A stretch of 64,000 bases of DNA from Perkinsus marinus ATCC 50983. Lineage: Eukaryota; Perkinsozoa; Perkinsida; Perkinsidae. The translations under genes were made by a program, and so were the position numbers. The stretch is taken from contig NW_003216064.1 in assembly GCF_000006405.1 (NCBI RefSeq), positions 311,009 through 375,008 of the forward strand, written 5' to 3'. The notes beneath the pieces were generated by a model. That model worked only from the letters and a program-made list of their open reading frames with translations. It did not search any database and was not told where the DNA came from. The stretch's first letter is position 1; each line of letters starts with the position of its first letter. This document shows positions 40,831 through 53,252 of this stretch, piece after piece.

Positions 40831-43357
40831 ATGGGTTCGTCGACTCGGTCCCGGTCGAGGTCCCCCGCAGGCACTACCACTACTGAGAGCACTGTCCCTC
40901 GGGGTGAGGGCCGGGCTCGGAGTCCGTCCAGCGACGACGTGGTCCTCCGCCCCTCGACGCGTCATACTCGTCGGAGGTCTCGTAGTCGTGATGCTGGGGT
41001 AAGTCGGCGTCGGAGCTCTACGGAAGAGGTAGGGCTGATAGAGCTCGGCGATTGTGTTAATCACTGTTGTTGTTGCTCAGCATTACTACCGTGAGGGTGG
41101 CAGTAGCAGTTCTCGTCGGAATCGGTATGGCTCGAGGGAGCCTCGGGGGTCCTCTCCTTCAAGGGGATACTCCTCTTATTTTGACGATAGACGCGGGAGG
41201 CGGGACAGTGATGGCCATCGAAGACGTGACAACGACGATTACAGGAGGCGTGACAATGACGATTATAGGAGGCGGAATCAGGACGATTATGGGAGGCGGG
41301 ACAAGGACGATTATAGGAGGCGGGACAAGGACGATTATAGGAGGCGGGACAAGGACGATTATAGGAGGCGGGACGACGACGATTATAGGAGGCGTGACGA
41401 CGACGATTATAGGTGGCGGGACGACGACGATTATAGGAGGCGTGACGACGACGATTATAGGAGGCGGGACGACGACGATTATAGGAGGCGGGATACTGCC
41501 GATCATAGGTCGAGGTGAGGCCTGGTATCATTCTTCTCCCTGGAGGCTGATAGCTGTTTCTCTTTCTTCAGACGCCGAGAAGACCGTTCTGATCGTCCGG
41601 CTGGCGGAGGTGGCGGCTCCTACTATGACGTCCGCTCCTCTCAAGATCCCCCAGACGGCTCTTCTTCACTCCACTACGTCAACAGCTGCTCTCGAGGGAG
41701 CGGTCAAGATGCTCCTTGGCCTGCTAAACAGGATGAGACCCGTGGCCGCATAGTCGACGACCGAGCTCCTCGTCCAGGCGAAGATAGCCTGTCTCGACTC
41801 CCAAAGCCAAGCAGTCAGCATGATCCTCCCGAGGACTCGCCTGACAGTCTTCCGCGAGAGGCCAAGGCTCGAAGCGTCGCCCCTCCCAGCAAGGGGAAAC
41901 CTGTTGTCCAGTTCGGCAAGGCTATGCGGCCAGACCCCCGGGCCGCAGCTGACAAAGGTAACGTCTTGGAGCTCAGTTGCGACTGTCCACGGAAGTACGT
42001 CTCTCATGTCCGACCACTACGAGACCCGGCATGGCTACCGACCGTCAAATGGGGTGAGGCCACCTTCGAGGAGCGCATTCTTTTAAAGCGCGAATTTGCC
42101 CCCCGAGCTGTTGCCAATGCTCGGGGCCAGGCAACGGTACCGCCCCCAACGGTGTCCTATGGCACTGCTGTGGATGGGTCTTGGCATGAGACTTGGCCCA
42201 GCGATGTGGACTGTCGGATAATCTGCGTACTGCGGTTACCCGACTTGGTCACTTCGGACGAGACCTTCCTGCGAGCTGCAAGAGAGGCCATCCCTTCCCA
42301 TTTGCGGGCGCGTGACGCTCTCCAGAAGGCCGTTGTTGTCAGAGCCTCTGGGCTTGGTGGCTCGGTGATACCGGCCAAGTGTGGTTACCTTGCATTTCGG
42401 ACACGGCGTGACGCTCGAGAGTGCTGGTCTCTCCAACACCTGAAGCTGTATGGATATATATGTCCGCTAATAACAGATCCTACAGCATTCAGAATACTTT
42501 GTCAAATTGCATTGGTTTTGAAACTTTATGAAGGCCATTCAATTGGTGCTACTACTAGTATAACAACACCTCGGTTGGTGCCAGAGTCCGGTCCCTCGAC
42601 GGCCCCGGTCCCTTCAACGCAAGTCGGGTTCACCAGCACCAAGTTCGGCGGCGGATTGTCTTCGAGGAAGCCTCTATCGGGCGCCGTTCGTGGGGCCGAC
42701 GTTAGTAACGGTGCAGCTGGTGGTAGCACATCTAGAGGCCGCTTTGTCCTCCGTGGTCTCAAGGAGAGTCTGCAACGCCTTAATGGTCCTCCTGTTGAGA
42801 GCTGTGGTAATTTCTCAGCGTCTGCGGTCCGTTATAGTCGTCTTGATCAACGAGATGGCGCTGTAGTTGGGAGGTCTGAGTATGTCCGAGCGGAGACTTC
42901 TTCCGATGGTCAGAGTCAGAAGCTCAACATTGGCCTCACTAAGGATCGCAATGTGGTGGTCTTAGAGACTAACGATGACAGCACTCTGGTTGATTGGCGG
43001 CCCGAATGGGTCTTCAGAGATTGGGCTTGGGGCTGCCGACCAATTTCCGTGGCCCTAGCTGAGAAGAAGTCTGCTGTTGGCGAGATAGACCCCGCGGAGC
43101 TCTCTGACTACAGCACCTATAGCGTCCCGGATATGAGCGTGTTCAAGCCTGTTCGGTCTGTACCATTGACAGGGGGAATGTCACCGCAGAGCAAGGCCCG
43201 GTCAGGGGCTACTAGCCGGAAGGGCAAGAAGTCCAAGAAGGATAAGAAGAAGAAACGAAAGACTAGCCACGAGTTGACTACGAAGCTCGCGACGGAAGTG
43301 AAGGCTGATGGAAGTGCTGCCACCAAGGCTGGAGAGAGGATGCGGGCTGAGAGCTGA
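40831..43357 (+). CDS. RS/RD-repeat protein with possible RRM, splicing-factor-like (about 805 aa)
   Basis: Start ATG 40831: MGSSTRSRSRSPAG, an RS-rich head. Introns 41029-41080 (52 nt) and 41515-41571 (57 nt) join three exons in one frame. Exon 2 carries 12 tandem RRRDxDDY octapeptides. Exon 3 has a globular stretch with CVLRLPDLV and CGYLAFRTRRDARECW, resembling RNP2 and RNP1 of an RNA-recognition motif, followed by Ser/Gly-rich linkers and a Lys-rich tail (KKGKKSKKDKKKKRKT) that could be a nuclear signal. RS/RD proteins of this type act in pre-mRNA splicing, so a nuclear RNA role is inferred. A short AT-rich in-frame stretch at 42450-42560 may be an unrecognised intron. Confidence 0.75.
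41219..41506 (+). repeat. 24-bp minisatellite encoding 12 RRRDxDDY units
   Basis: Twelve 24-bp units with core GACGATTATAGGAGGCG. Encoded variants run RDND, RNQD, RDKD, RDDD and RDTA in order, so neighbouring units are most alike, the pattern expected from slippage or local duplication. Two plus and two minus frames are open across the array. Confidence 0.95.
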
Positions 43358-43898
43358 CACTATGCATCGTTTGCCTCTATTGTGTAAAATGTATTGTACC
43401 ATATTGAACCATTGAAAGGCTACTGGAAACAGACTCACGATGGTGTTACTTGAAAGTAAGGGTTGGTCACTAAAGTTTAACAGATGAGCATTTGTTGCAT
43501 GGCGGTCATGTAGAGTTGTCGCAAGTGATGATGGTTGGTGACTGCCGTTAAGGGAAATTCAACAAAAATTGTCTGTTTTCGGGTTGTAAGATTATTGTTG
43601 CGTGTGTAATAAAATTATGAAACGTTGCGAAACGTCATGCATAGATTGGCTGTGTAATCTCACACATATACACTAAGTACGTCAGGGGATTATTTAACAA
43701 CCTCGAGGCAGCCGAATACAGCACATCTTCAGAATTCACTAGACCGGCGTCGTATGCTCACATACACTTGAGCACTAGTTGCCTTTACTAGTTGCACTAG
43801 TTGCCGTGGTCTGGATTATGAACACAACTACAGCTGATAGTTGCCATCATGCATCACTCACTTCCGAAAGGATTCGTGTACATGCGTGCTAAATAGAC
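43358..43898. other. intergenic stretch up to assembly gap
   Basis: About 540 bp of relatively AT-rich sequence after the RS/RD gene. CACTAGTTGC-type short repeats occur at 43770-43804. No ORF supported. Confidence 0.45.
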
Positions 43899-43998
43899 NN
43901 NNNNNNNNNNNNNNNNNNNNNNNNNNNNNNNNNNNNNNNNNNNNNNNNNNNNNNNNNNNNNNNNNNNNNNNNNNNNNNNNNNNNNNNNNNNNNNNNNN
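43899..43998. other. assembly gap (100 N)
   Basis: Exactly 100 Ns, a conventional scaffold gap of unknown true size. Open frames drawn across it are meaningless. Confidence 1.
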
Positions 43999-44543
43999 TT
44001 TTACCGGCGTGGTTACACAAGCCATTCGAAGGGATCTGCTCCCCACCCCCTGAGGTATATCGCGTGGTGATAGTTCAACTCAGCAAGACTCGATACCTCA
44101 TCCTTCGACACCGTTCGCTACCAGCGTCAAACCTCCACAGCGCCGTGGGTGGCCTTCCAGAGAGTCCCTTCTCTCCTATCAAATCCATTCAATAGCAACG
44201 CTTATGCACTAACAAGGTCCGAGTGAACCGCGCAGCATTAGACTACTCTGATGGACTCTGGTGAAGGAGAACGAACAAGTTGACTCCATTATATACCCTC
44301 CTGCCCTCCAGCATTGCTTGCTGAGACCAGGTAACAGGTATTCTTGCTTACCTCACCCGCTGAACTCCGCCCACTACTCCCTGCAGTCGGCCCTCATCCA
44401 TTTCTAGACATGCTCTCTGCAAGAGCAACTCCAGTACGACTCTCCCACATACTAGTAAACTCAGATTCGAGATTGTCAGGAGACCATGAATGGTAACATG
44501 CCACGATGTGCCTTGTCAAGTGCACAGGCGAGCTTCATTATCA
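43999..44543. other. no supported gene next to gap
   Basis: About 545 bp. It could hold the last exon or 3' UTR of the minus-strand kinase gene, whose C-terminal end I could not fix. Confidence 0.35.
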
Positions 44544-46455
44544 CTACAACTGGAACATTCGCTGGGCCTGGACTCCAAAGAAACCCGTTGACCTCGAGGG
44601 ACCAGTGCTGGGCAGTATGCTCTCAGCACTGGGTAGGACCATCGAAGGGAAGTGCGCGGCCAATGGAGGGGTAAGGCCGCCCTTCCCAGTGACCGACCCG
44701 GCCCGGTACCGCGGCATGCTCACGTGTCGCTGTCCGCCACTATTGCAGACACGCCAGTGAGACTGAGACCCCTGTTGCTGGTGTGCCAGCGAATGGGACT
44801 GTGGGAAGGGGTGGGGAGTGGGAGCATGCTCATTTAGCACTAAGAAAGGATAATGTCGCCTGCGATAGTCATAGCGCAGCACTCACCAGCATGCAAGCCA
44901 GGCAAGGGGATGCGACGGCCGCCCTCCGCCGTACCAGAGCAACTACTAGGGGCCCAACCTGTAATCACTTTAGTCGTAGGTTACCACACGCCATACTACC
45001 CCCGCGATGAGCGGCACTCGACGATCCATTCCCGAGGGAAGGCCGTCTTGATAGGGGGTAGGTCGGTGGGAACTGAGGTCGTTGCTGATCCTGGGACTGC
45101 TTGTAGGGAAGTACGAGGTTGACAGTATGGGGAAAACTCGGTCGCGGTTGTTGCGGTGGTGCCTGTAGATAGTGAATATGGCGGCCATAGGTTTATATGT
45201 CCCCACCCTTCCTCCTGAGGGAGGCCTGTGACCGGTAGTGGGCAGCACTGTACAGGGTAGTGACGCTATAGCTGTAGCCACCTGCCGCTGGAGTGTTGCT
45301 GTATGAGTCGCGAAGAAAGGATGGCTCAAGCACTGGTGCGCCGTTAACCTTTCAAAGGAGAGCCTCCTACGCACAGACACAAGGAGACTACCGTTTGCTG
45401 GGGTCCCAAGTCAGTACTGCTTTCATGAAGTCAATACCATCTCTGGAGGCTGGCGGGACCAAGTCTGTGAGGTCAGTAGGCTCACATGGGAGGAAGCGAT
45501 ACCCCATTTGTGATGCTAGGCGACAGCCCTCGGACCATATCTGCACTTCTCATGATAGTGACCAGGGCAGGCCCCGACACACCTCTGCCGTTGGCGTCCC
45601 GATCACTGTGCAGATCCTGTACAGTTCATCAGTCTCAGAAGAGCCAGGAAATAGTGGTCGACCTGGTAGCATTGTGAGTGCTCTGGTCCCACTCTAGTCA
45701 ATACCAGTGTATAGTTCTGCCATGATGCCCCCAGCTGCCCAGAGATCCACAGGTGAATTATAAGAAGGGTTTCTAAGCAGGACCTCCGGGGCTCGGTACC
45801 TGCTCACACCGGGCTGGCAACGACGAGGTCTGAACGATTCAACACCATCTAGTTGAGACGTAGTCTGTAAAGGGCGGTCGCGACCTGATCTCCCGAGCCA
45901 GGCCGAAGTCGGCCAATTTGAGCAAGTCTCTGGTCACCTGTCACCGTGTCGACTCACTCCACAGTCCGCGACAGTACCAGTAAATTCTCAGGTTTGAGGT
46001 CCCTATGGAAGTAGCCGTGCTTATGCATGAAGTCCAATGCCATTATAGTCTGATACATGTACAGCCTAACCTGGGCTTCTGGGAAGGCGTTCTCTTTTTT
46101 CCTCAAGAGTTGGTATAGATTTCCCTCTAAGAATTCGAACACCTACAACTTCATAATTCCAACATCGATCGGCCCAATCTACCAAGTGGAGCTCATCAGC
46201 CTCTCGAATGACCTCCTTTAGTCGTACTATGTGGGGATGCGTGAGTTTCCGTAGACTTCTGACTTCCCTCAAGGCCATGCACTCATCCCAGGAGTAGTAT
46301 CTGTCAGTGACTCCCTGTATCGGTGAAGGCAAGTTTTGGTACTTTTTCTTCATCTTTTTGATAGCGACTATTTCCCCCGTGTGTTTGTTCTGCCCTCGCA
46401 AGACGCTACCATAGGTCCCATCGCCCAGCATTCTATGTACTTTATATTTATTCAT
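44544..46455 (-). CDS. MAK/ICK/RCK-type protein kinase
   Basis: A CMGC Ser/Thr kinase of the MAK/RCK branch, whose members control flagellar length. ATG 46455 reads [20 protein letters not shown] (glycine loop); then [13 protein letters not shown] (catalytic Lys), [35 protein letters not shown] (HRD), [13 protein letters not shown] (DFG), FTDYVSTR and [40 protein letters not shown], and [12 protein letters not shown] closing the domain. The activation loop keeps the T-D-Y triplet. At least six short introns. After the domain a Pro/His/Gln-rich tail extends to about 44544; its exons and stop are uncertain. DNAAF3 elsewhere in the window fits the same flagellar biology. Confidence 0.85.
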
Positions 46456-46904
46456 GGTCTATCTCAGTGTACATTATAATAGCAACTGACACTCACTCTT
46501 CTACACTGTCAAGAGAATATTCACGTTATATCGTCTATATGCTCTTTCGCGTAGTGGATGTATAAGGGATGGATAATAAGTGATAGAGATGGTAGATAAT
46601 AATATGGATAATAATGGATGTATAAGGAGCATACAGTCAAAAGTCCCACGTCCCGACTACCCCTAAATTCTACGGTCGTGCCCTTCAAGCACTCCATAAG
46701 AGTTATACGCTCACTCTGGCATTACAGCTATTTCCCTTTAAGAGATCTCTAAGGGCATGGCAAGGCAAGCTTCCCTCGATCGCCGCCAATTCGCGTCGTC
46801 GAGGGTGATCCTGCGCAGAGCTAGCGCAAATCGATCAGATGATCGATATGATTGTACGAAGCCCCATGGCGCGGACTATCTCAGTGGAGTATCAGCCTTA
46901 AACC
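46456..46904. other. divergent intergenic region
   Basis: About 450 bp between the diverging kinase and eL21 genes, expected to hold both promoters. A GATGGATAATAATGGATG-like short repeat lies at 46570-46625. No ORF. Confidence 0.5.
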
Positions 46905-47525
46905 ATGCCCCACTCCTTCGGTCTTAGAGCGCGTACCCGCGATAAGTTCTCCAAGGGCTTCAGGGAGAAGGGTCTTCCCAACCTTACCCGCTACTTGACC
47001 CCCTTCAAGCGTGGTGACTTCGTTGACATTGTTGCCGATGCCTCCATCCAGAGGGGTATGCCCTACCAGTTCTACCACGGCCGTACTGGTGTCGTCTTCA
47101 ACGTCACTCAGAAGGCTGTCGGTGTTGAGGTAATTCACCTTTGAGCTATTTCTTCGTCTACTTTCGTTTGTCTATTTTCGTGTTTCCTACAGTGTTCTCA
47201 TTCAGGTGACCAAGGTCGTCGGCAACCGTCAGCTCCGCAAGCGCCTTCATGTCCGTATTGAGCACGTCCGCAAGTCTCGCTGTAACGAGGCCTTCCTCAA
47301 CCGTGTCAAGGCTAACGATGCTCTCAAGCATGACGCTAAGGTCAAGGGCGAGAAGGTCATCACTAAGCGTGAGACCCCCGGCATGCCCAAGTCTGGCAAG
47401 ATTGTGAAGGTCGGCCGCAGTGGCGAGACCAAGGTAATGTCCAATTGACTTCGCGCCATCTTCTACTTCGTGTCATTTAGGTTCATGTCCTTGAGGCTCT
47501 CCCCTACGTCGAGAACTACTTCTAA
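46905..47525 (+). CDS. RPL21: 60S ribosomal protein L21 (eL21)
   Basis: Structural protein of the large cytosolic ribosomal subunit. Three exons: 46905-47129, 47206-47433 and 47481-47525, with GT-AG introns of 76 and 47 nt, giving 165 residues (family about 160). It starts MPHSFGLRARTRDKFSKGFR, continues YLTPFKRGDFVDIVADASIQ and GMPYQFYHGRTGVVFNVTQK, then VTKVVGNRQLRKRLHVRIEH, and ends VHVLEALPYVENYF. C-ending codons dominate, more than in its neighbours, as expected for a highly expressed gene. An ACC precedes the ATG. Confidence 0.97.
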
Positions 47526-48361
47526 GCTGCTATTGCTCAATGACGAAAAGGGAGCGGGTCTCTGGCCGAGAAATTATTGGCTGATACATTCTTGTTGTGT
47601 TCATTATATAAATCACGTATACTACACTGGTGGTGAGAAAATCATCTATTCACTGCTTACGATGTTTATGTCCACGACGAAGTAACTGCCTTGGGTGTAC
47701 TTATATTTTAGGGGGCAGTACTTCCCACTCGAATGATACCTTGACGATATGGAAGTTTTTTCATAATTTTCACCAGGATAGCAGTATAGAAATGTGGCTG
47801 CGAGCTCAGCAGCTCCGAGATGAGTGACCATGGCCTGATGTAAGTAAACAAATAAATTCACGTGCATAGTATACGTATAGACATAAGGCGTTTCTCTATG
47901 TAGCTAATTTTGCGTTTGACGATAACCCAGTGCACAATGCGAATCTCAGGACGGTTCGTACAGCGTTGGAAAGAGCTCGATAGAAGCCTTTGAACGGTTC
48001 CTATTTTGTTCATGAACTCGTATACAGCCAACAGAAGATAGTCTACATAGTGTAGACAATGTTCCGATGTATAGTACTTACCAACTCTATACCATAATCT
48101 CGATAACACACACAACGATTTGTCACCATGGGGAAATGTATAAGTAGTAGTAAACTTTGACAACAACTTAGAGACAAAGTAATTGTCAGAATAATCGTCG
48201 GCATCATCATCAAGGAAAGGAACAAGGTAACTTTAGACTCAGGCGAATGGGACTGTATAGAAGCAGTCAGCAATAGAACAAACTGTAGCGCTACGATGGC
48301 TACAGTAGTACAATAGTATCATTATCATGCATTATTGACAGAGTGGAATAAACCTGGCGTC
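47526..48361. other. intergenic stretch between convergent genes
   Basis: About 830 bp, AT-rich. It should contain the 3' UTRs of eL21 and of the acidic protein gene. No ORF with coding character. Confidence 0.5.
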
Positions 48362-49549
48362 CTACAGCTCGGACAGGGCCCCCCGTGGCATGGCCATGAG
48401 ATCCCGTATATCTACACAGAAGTTGCTACTATTCCCAGCCATCCTTCCTGTTGTAGTACATGATAATTCATCTGTAGTGTACTCGGCCAGACTACTGGTC
48501 TCCCAGTCCTCATCCTCCTCTTCATCATCGTCGGCTTTCCCATCGCTCTCAGCGGTTGATGGGCTATCGTCTTCCCCTTCATCGTCTTCTTTCACCTCCT
48601 CCTCCTCCTCTTCACAATCGTCCTCCATCATCGGTTCGTCGTCGTCGTCTTCTTCCATCGTGGTGGAACCGATGTAGTTAGCCTGGTGGCTCGACTGCCC
48701 ATCGAACGCCTTTATCTAAAGCGACCCATGAGAGTTCCCCCCCGATCATCATCCGCCCAATGCTATTACCTCTAGAGGGAGACTGTGAATGTGGGTGTCG
48801 GCCATGGAAGCCGCCGAATCGAAAAATCGAACTAAGCCCTCGGTCGAAAAGCTGATCGACTGAGCCTTGGACTCCTCCTCCTCCCCCTCCTCATCCTCCT
48901 CCTTAACATTCTTGATACACATCTCAGTCAACAGATCTCTGTTGACTTCAGTGTTGCTGAAAGCATCCAAAAGCTCCTTATTAAGACGGAGCTCCTCCTG
49001 GTCCTGAGCAGCCCGTCCGAGCTCCAACGCTATCACCGACCGATGAGCAAAGTCGGGGCACATACTATCCTCTGAAATATCATCATCATCATCGTCGTCC
49101 TCTTCCTCGGGCTCTTCGATTTCGTATTCGTAGTTGTTTTCATTCATCTCCTCTTCTACACCACCATACTGGTCCTCGTCGTCACTGGATTCCTCCCAAG
49201 ATTCATTCTCCACTGTGCGCTCGTCATTGAGCTCAGCTGCTTGGGTCTGTTTAGATTCTTCCCAACAATCCTCGCAGAGACGGTTTCCACTGCCGGCCTC
49301 AACCAAAGTGCTGCCGTCTTGACTACCGCACACATCACAGATCGAACCTTCGGTGTAGTCTACTTCTAGTGGGAGGAAGGTTTTGGAAGCTAGTGAGTTT
49401 GATGATGGCATTTTTGAGGGCGGCACTCGCTTCAGTAGAGTCCGCTTCACGGCGTAGGGCGACCGTCGAGTGCTACTGCTGCTAGGACGGGAGGAGGGGG
49501 AGGAGGAGGAGGCGTAGGGAGATGAATGCGAAATTATAGGAGTTCGCAT
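48362..49549 (-). CDS. acidic protein with CxxC zinc-finger-like motif (about 375 aa)
   Basis: Two exons (48362-about 48719 and about 48770-49549) joined by a GTAATA...TTTAG intron of about 57 nt, so SLPLE continues into IKAFDGQSSHQANYIGS. The N-terminus is Ser/Arg/Pro-rich. A compact zinc-binding-like pair follows, ICDVCGSQDGSTLVEAGSGN then RLCEDCWEE (CxxC...CxxC). Most of the rest is acidic, with long Glu/Asp runs, plus a helical block SVIALELGRAAQDQEELRLN. No signal peptide. Acidic stretches of this type occur in chromatin-binding and nucleolar proteins, but I do not recognise the family. Its ATG lies 232 bp from the next, divergent gene. Confidence 0.7.
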
Positions 49550-49781
49550 TAAAACGCTGATGGGCGGAATTTCGAAATCATACCACTCCTTGAGAACATC
49601 GTATCATCCCTTACGATGCCAAGCGCTCGAAAAACGACGCAATGGGACAGGATTTGCTTCGCTCCGCTGTAGCGCAACAATCTAAGATCTAGCAGAGTCA
49701 CTCACGGAAGTTGTTGTCTTCGTCGACTTTATTATAATCGAATTCAAGCAAGGCTTGCTGCTGTTGCTGTTGTTGTAGAAC

Positions 49782-51092
49782 ATGTTGAGCTCCGTCGTGA
49801 ACACTTCCATCTCTTGGTGCCAAGCCAATTTACCTGTACAAGCTGCCAGGGAAAGGATTCCCCTCGTGAACACGAGTATAAGGGTAGCTGACGCCTATGG
49901 TATGCCCGTGGTTGTTAAAGTCGACTCTATCATTGACGGTATCATCGGCAAGGGCAACTACTATGTCGCTGTAAGTAGTCTCTCAGGTGATTGCTCTGCT
50001 GTTCACTTCTATGTGTTTAGAATGTTCGTGGTAAATCCGTTGCTGCTTTCGAGGCAGTTGAAGGTCTGAGAGACTCCCTCCGGAAAAAGGAGGAAGCAGT
50101 TCGAAACAAGGTTGGTGATCTCGTTGCTGAGAAGAAGAACGAGTTCACTAATGCTAAGCACATGGCCATCACTAAGGTCAACAACACGTATCATGTGAGT
50201 AATCCATGTCTGCTCGTGTGTTCATTTCTGGTATCAGGTATTATCTTCAAGGTTGCAGAAGATACCAAATTCCATCGACTTCGACATCCACGTATTACTC
50301 GATCAAGACAGTTGGCTGGTTGGTGCCATGCTGGGCATGAGGGGTCGTATTCTGGCGATCACTGCGAAGGGTAAGGCTTGTCGATAGAGTTGAACCGTCC
50401 CTTTATCTGTATTATAATATATATCTATAGAGACTTATACATGTATAATAATATAAATATATCGTGTATTGAGTATCATTAAAAGGATGCTGAACTTGTC
50501 CGTTTTGGGTCATACGGTCGTTCTTGAGTATCCTACTGTTCTCCTCTGATGGTTGGTTTTAAATGAACACTTTAATGAATTCAACGTATTCGTCCTTAGT
50601 CCTTTCGTAATGTAATTATATCACATGTAGTGCAATAGGCTTCCCTCATATGTTCGATACACTCGTAGAGATTCTATATGTCGGGTTCTATCGGAAGTTG
50701 TAGTAATACACCAAGTATGATACGGCTCATTATGCTCGGATGGTTTCCTTCTCTCTCTTCCATCGCTTAGTAGTTTTGTACTGTTCTTAGGTTTGGACAT
50801 GACCCTTGGTGAAGAGAGACGGTCTGCCATCTTTGAAAGAGGTTCTGTTACTTATGAGAGAGCACTCGATATGGCATGTGGTTTCCTTGGAGTCGAGCGT
50901 CGCACTACTGTGGCAGTCCCTACTAGTCCCAGTGAGAGCTCCCAAGCCGCCACTGATAAGGTCTCCGAGACTAGCACGGTTGAGCCGGTGAACGTCTTGA
51001 AGGAGCAGAAGGAGTCTTTGATGGTTGACGAGAAGCATTCTGTTGTTAGGGTTGAATCGAAGAAGTGCAAAAATTCAGGTCTTCCCAAGTAG
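49782..51092 (+). CDS. conserved-looking protein of unknown function
   Basis: Exons inferred from splice signals and frame. Exon 1 reads QANLPVQAARERIPLVNTSI and VADAYGMPVVVKVDSIIDGI, then donor GTAAGT; exon 2 reads NVRGKSVAAFEAVEGLRDSL, then a Lys/Glu-rich helix VRNKVGDLVAEKKNEFTNAK; exon 3 IDFDIHVLLDQDSWLVGAML; and, after a long AT-rich intron (about 50371-50791), a final exon LDMTLGEERRSAIFERGSVT, ending at TAG 51092. Amphipathic helices are frequent; no signal peptide, no TM segment. The start at 49782 is the first ATG of the open exon. Joining the last exon is inference; it could be a separate short gene. Confidence 0.5.
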
Positions 51093-53252
51093 GACCTGGA
51101 ATTTCACCTAGCGGCAGCTTCCTATCATTTTTCTCTAGTTTTACGCTGATCTCTGATGATACTGTATTCACTCAGTCTTCCCAGAATCTGTCACTATTAC
51201 CAGTCTCGGTCACTTGAGGAGAAGGATCTACGATGATGGAGTGTGGCGCGACCCTAAAGTGGATCGTCGGACTTCTGTCCAGCGGCATTTATCTCTCGTT
51301 ACGATGAACCGCCCTTCCCCGCCGCTGTTGCTGCTCGGACTTGACTACTGTTTAGGTCCCCTTCATCGTAGTAGTCGGGAGGTTCTTTATTACTATATCA
51401 TCATCATATTCTGCTTCGCCTATCGTCGTCGTTGTTTTTTGTGTATGCGTGTGACCATTGAAAACTATCTACTCTTATTGATGATGAATGCATATTTTCC
51501 TTCGTGGTAGTAAAGTAGTGTTATGGTCTCTTAACGTAGTCTCTATTGTTGAGAAGCATTAGAAGTTTTAGTTGACATTCTGCTGGCTTTGAGTTGGTGT
51601 AAGGCGAACTGAAAGAGTCTGGTTCCCGTAGTGTCTGGTGGGTATATATCGTCTAATGCTTCACTCTCTTAGTGCATTGAGCTGGTGAGGGTGGTTGTTA
51701 TTTATAGATATCATAATATAAAATATATAATTAGAGATAATAGTTCATTATAATATAAGATATAGTAGCTGGGTTAATAGCGTCTAATGGCAGTTTATTA
51801 TATATTGTTAGGGGTTAAGGGTTAAGGGTTATCGTGTGGGGTTGTTCGCCGTCAGCAGGAAGATTGTGGCTGAGTGAAAATTTAGAGAAGGTTACCGCTT
51901 TTGAAGTTGGGAGATGCCCTCAATGCTTGGACTCCTGAGTCTGGAGGGCTCCAAGCCTTGGAGTGAGGATGACGTTGAAGAGAGCTGAACGGAGGTGGTC
52001 ACGGAGGATGATATTGGTTTAGGGGGTAGTAATGATGGGAATGTTCGCGCTCGAGGTACGTTCACTTTCTGCGGGATGTCTTAGTGAAGACTCAAGGTTT
52101 TTGTCGAGACCGAGTCGCTGAAATTTCTAACTCGGGAAAGAGTTAAGATTTTTGAGCGTGTCTTTGATTCGTGGTTTTTACCCGAGCTCGTGACACCGGC
52201 TTTCTGAGAACTTGGGGACGTGGACGTCGGGGTATTCTAATTGGCTCCTCGTGAGACTTAAAGGTTCGGCAGAGTAGAGTTCCTCAGTTCATTCTCGTTT
52301 ACATCTGTGTGCCCTTAGCATGGTTCGTTAGCGATAGAGAGGTCACCACTCTACAGGTCTTATCCCTTTATTGTAGTAAGAGAAGTTGAAGGAGTGGTCT
52401 GGATGAGAACTCTAGCGAAGACGATCCAGCTGCATATGGTGGACTGGCCGTCCTGGACCATAGGCTCCAGTGTGGGATCATCACACGAGCGTTTGTCGAA
52501 GAAGCTCAGTAGTTGCCGAGCCGCGAACCAGCTGATTAGGATGCTGTTGTTGGAGCCCAATAAGGCTCGAGTTTTCCAAGAAGAATGACAACATTCTACT
52601 TCACTCTTGGTCTCTCGAATTTGCGGTTACCGCACATCCCACACGAGGAGTCAAGGAGAACCATGAGAGATCGAACCCTTTCACTATCTTCACGACAGTG
52701 TAGTGTTGCTACCGCCTTACGTTGAGCCATAGTGACCTGGTCCTGGCCGATATGGTCTTGAGAATTGTCTCGGCGCTGGCCCGTGGGCAACTACGCTGGA
52801 AAATGGTAGTAAAAGACGATTAGAGCGGTTATTTCAAGATTAGTGATGGTAACTACTGACAAACATGAGAGCAGTGCTGTGGCTATGATAAGGGAGGATG
52901 TTGAGGCCCTCTGTGGGGAACTCACGTATGTGAATGTACGGCGTTTTCTGGAGTAGTTTCGGTTATCAGAGGTATATCGGACTGTAGAGCCTCTCTACGG
53001 GCATTCCAGAACGTTGTTCATGACGATACACTGAGAACTTCCCTTCCGAGGAGCCTCCTCACTACTCAGCTTAGCTGCTGAATGAGCAGCAAGGGCCTTG
53101 GGTTTCGTTAGCCAGACATTGGGGTATGCCTGTTATAGAGTGGGGGAGCCGACATAACGAAGGCCAGTTGAATGCGTGTTTCCGATAGCAGTAGAGGTCT
53201 GTGTTGGTGCTAGGGACGTTCGCTATCGTGATTGCAGTCTGCTCATCGTGAC
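51093..53252. other. long mostly non-coding stretch with possible orphan exons
   Basis: About 2.1 kb, AT-rich at 51700-51800. Two short plus-strand frames look mildly coding: 52394-52588 (IRMLLLEPNKARVFQEE at the end) and one from ATG 52846 (MVTTDKHESSAVAMIREDVE, ending at a GTATGT donor). They may be exons of an unrecognised gene upstream of SAP18. A telomere-like tract lies at 51811-51830. Confidence 0.35.
51811..51830 (+). repeat. short telomere-like tract
   Basis: GGGGTTAAGGGTTAAGGGTT, about three GGGTTAA units. It resembles but does not equal the TTTAGGG-type telomere repeat expected for this lineage. Confidence 0.6.

Noticed and set aside
41067-41753. Overlapping ORFs across the RS/RD repeat (Gly/Thr/Ile-rich plus frame; Pro/Ile/Val-rich and Arg/Pro/Tyr-rich minus frames)
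   Set aside because: They are open only because the repeat lacks stops; flanking exons support the RRRDxDDY frame.
43841-44053. ORFs running through the N gap, also at 57735-58143
   Set aside because: The open frame is produced by Ns and has no meaning.
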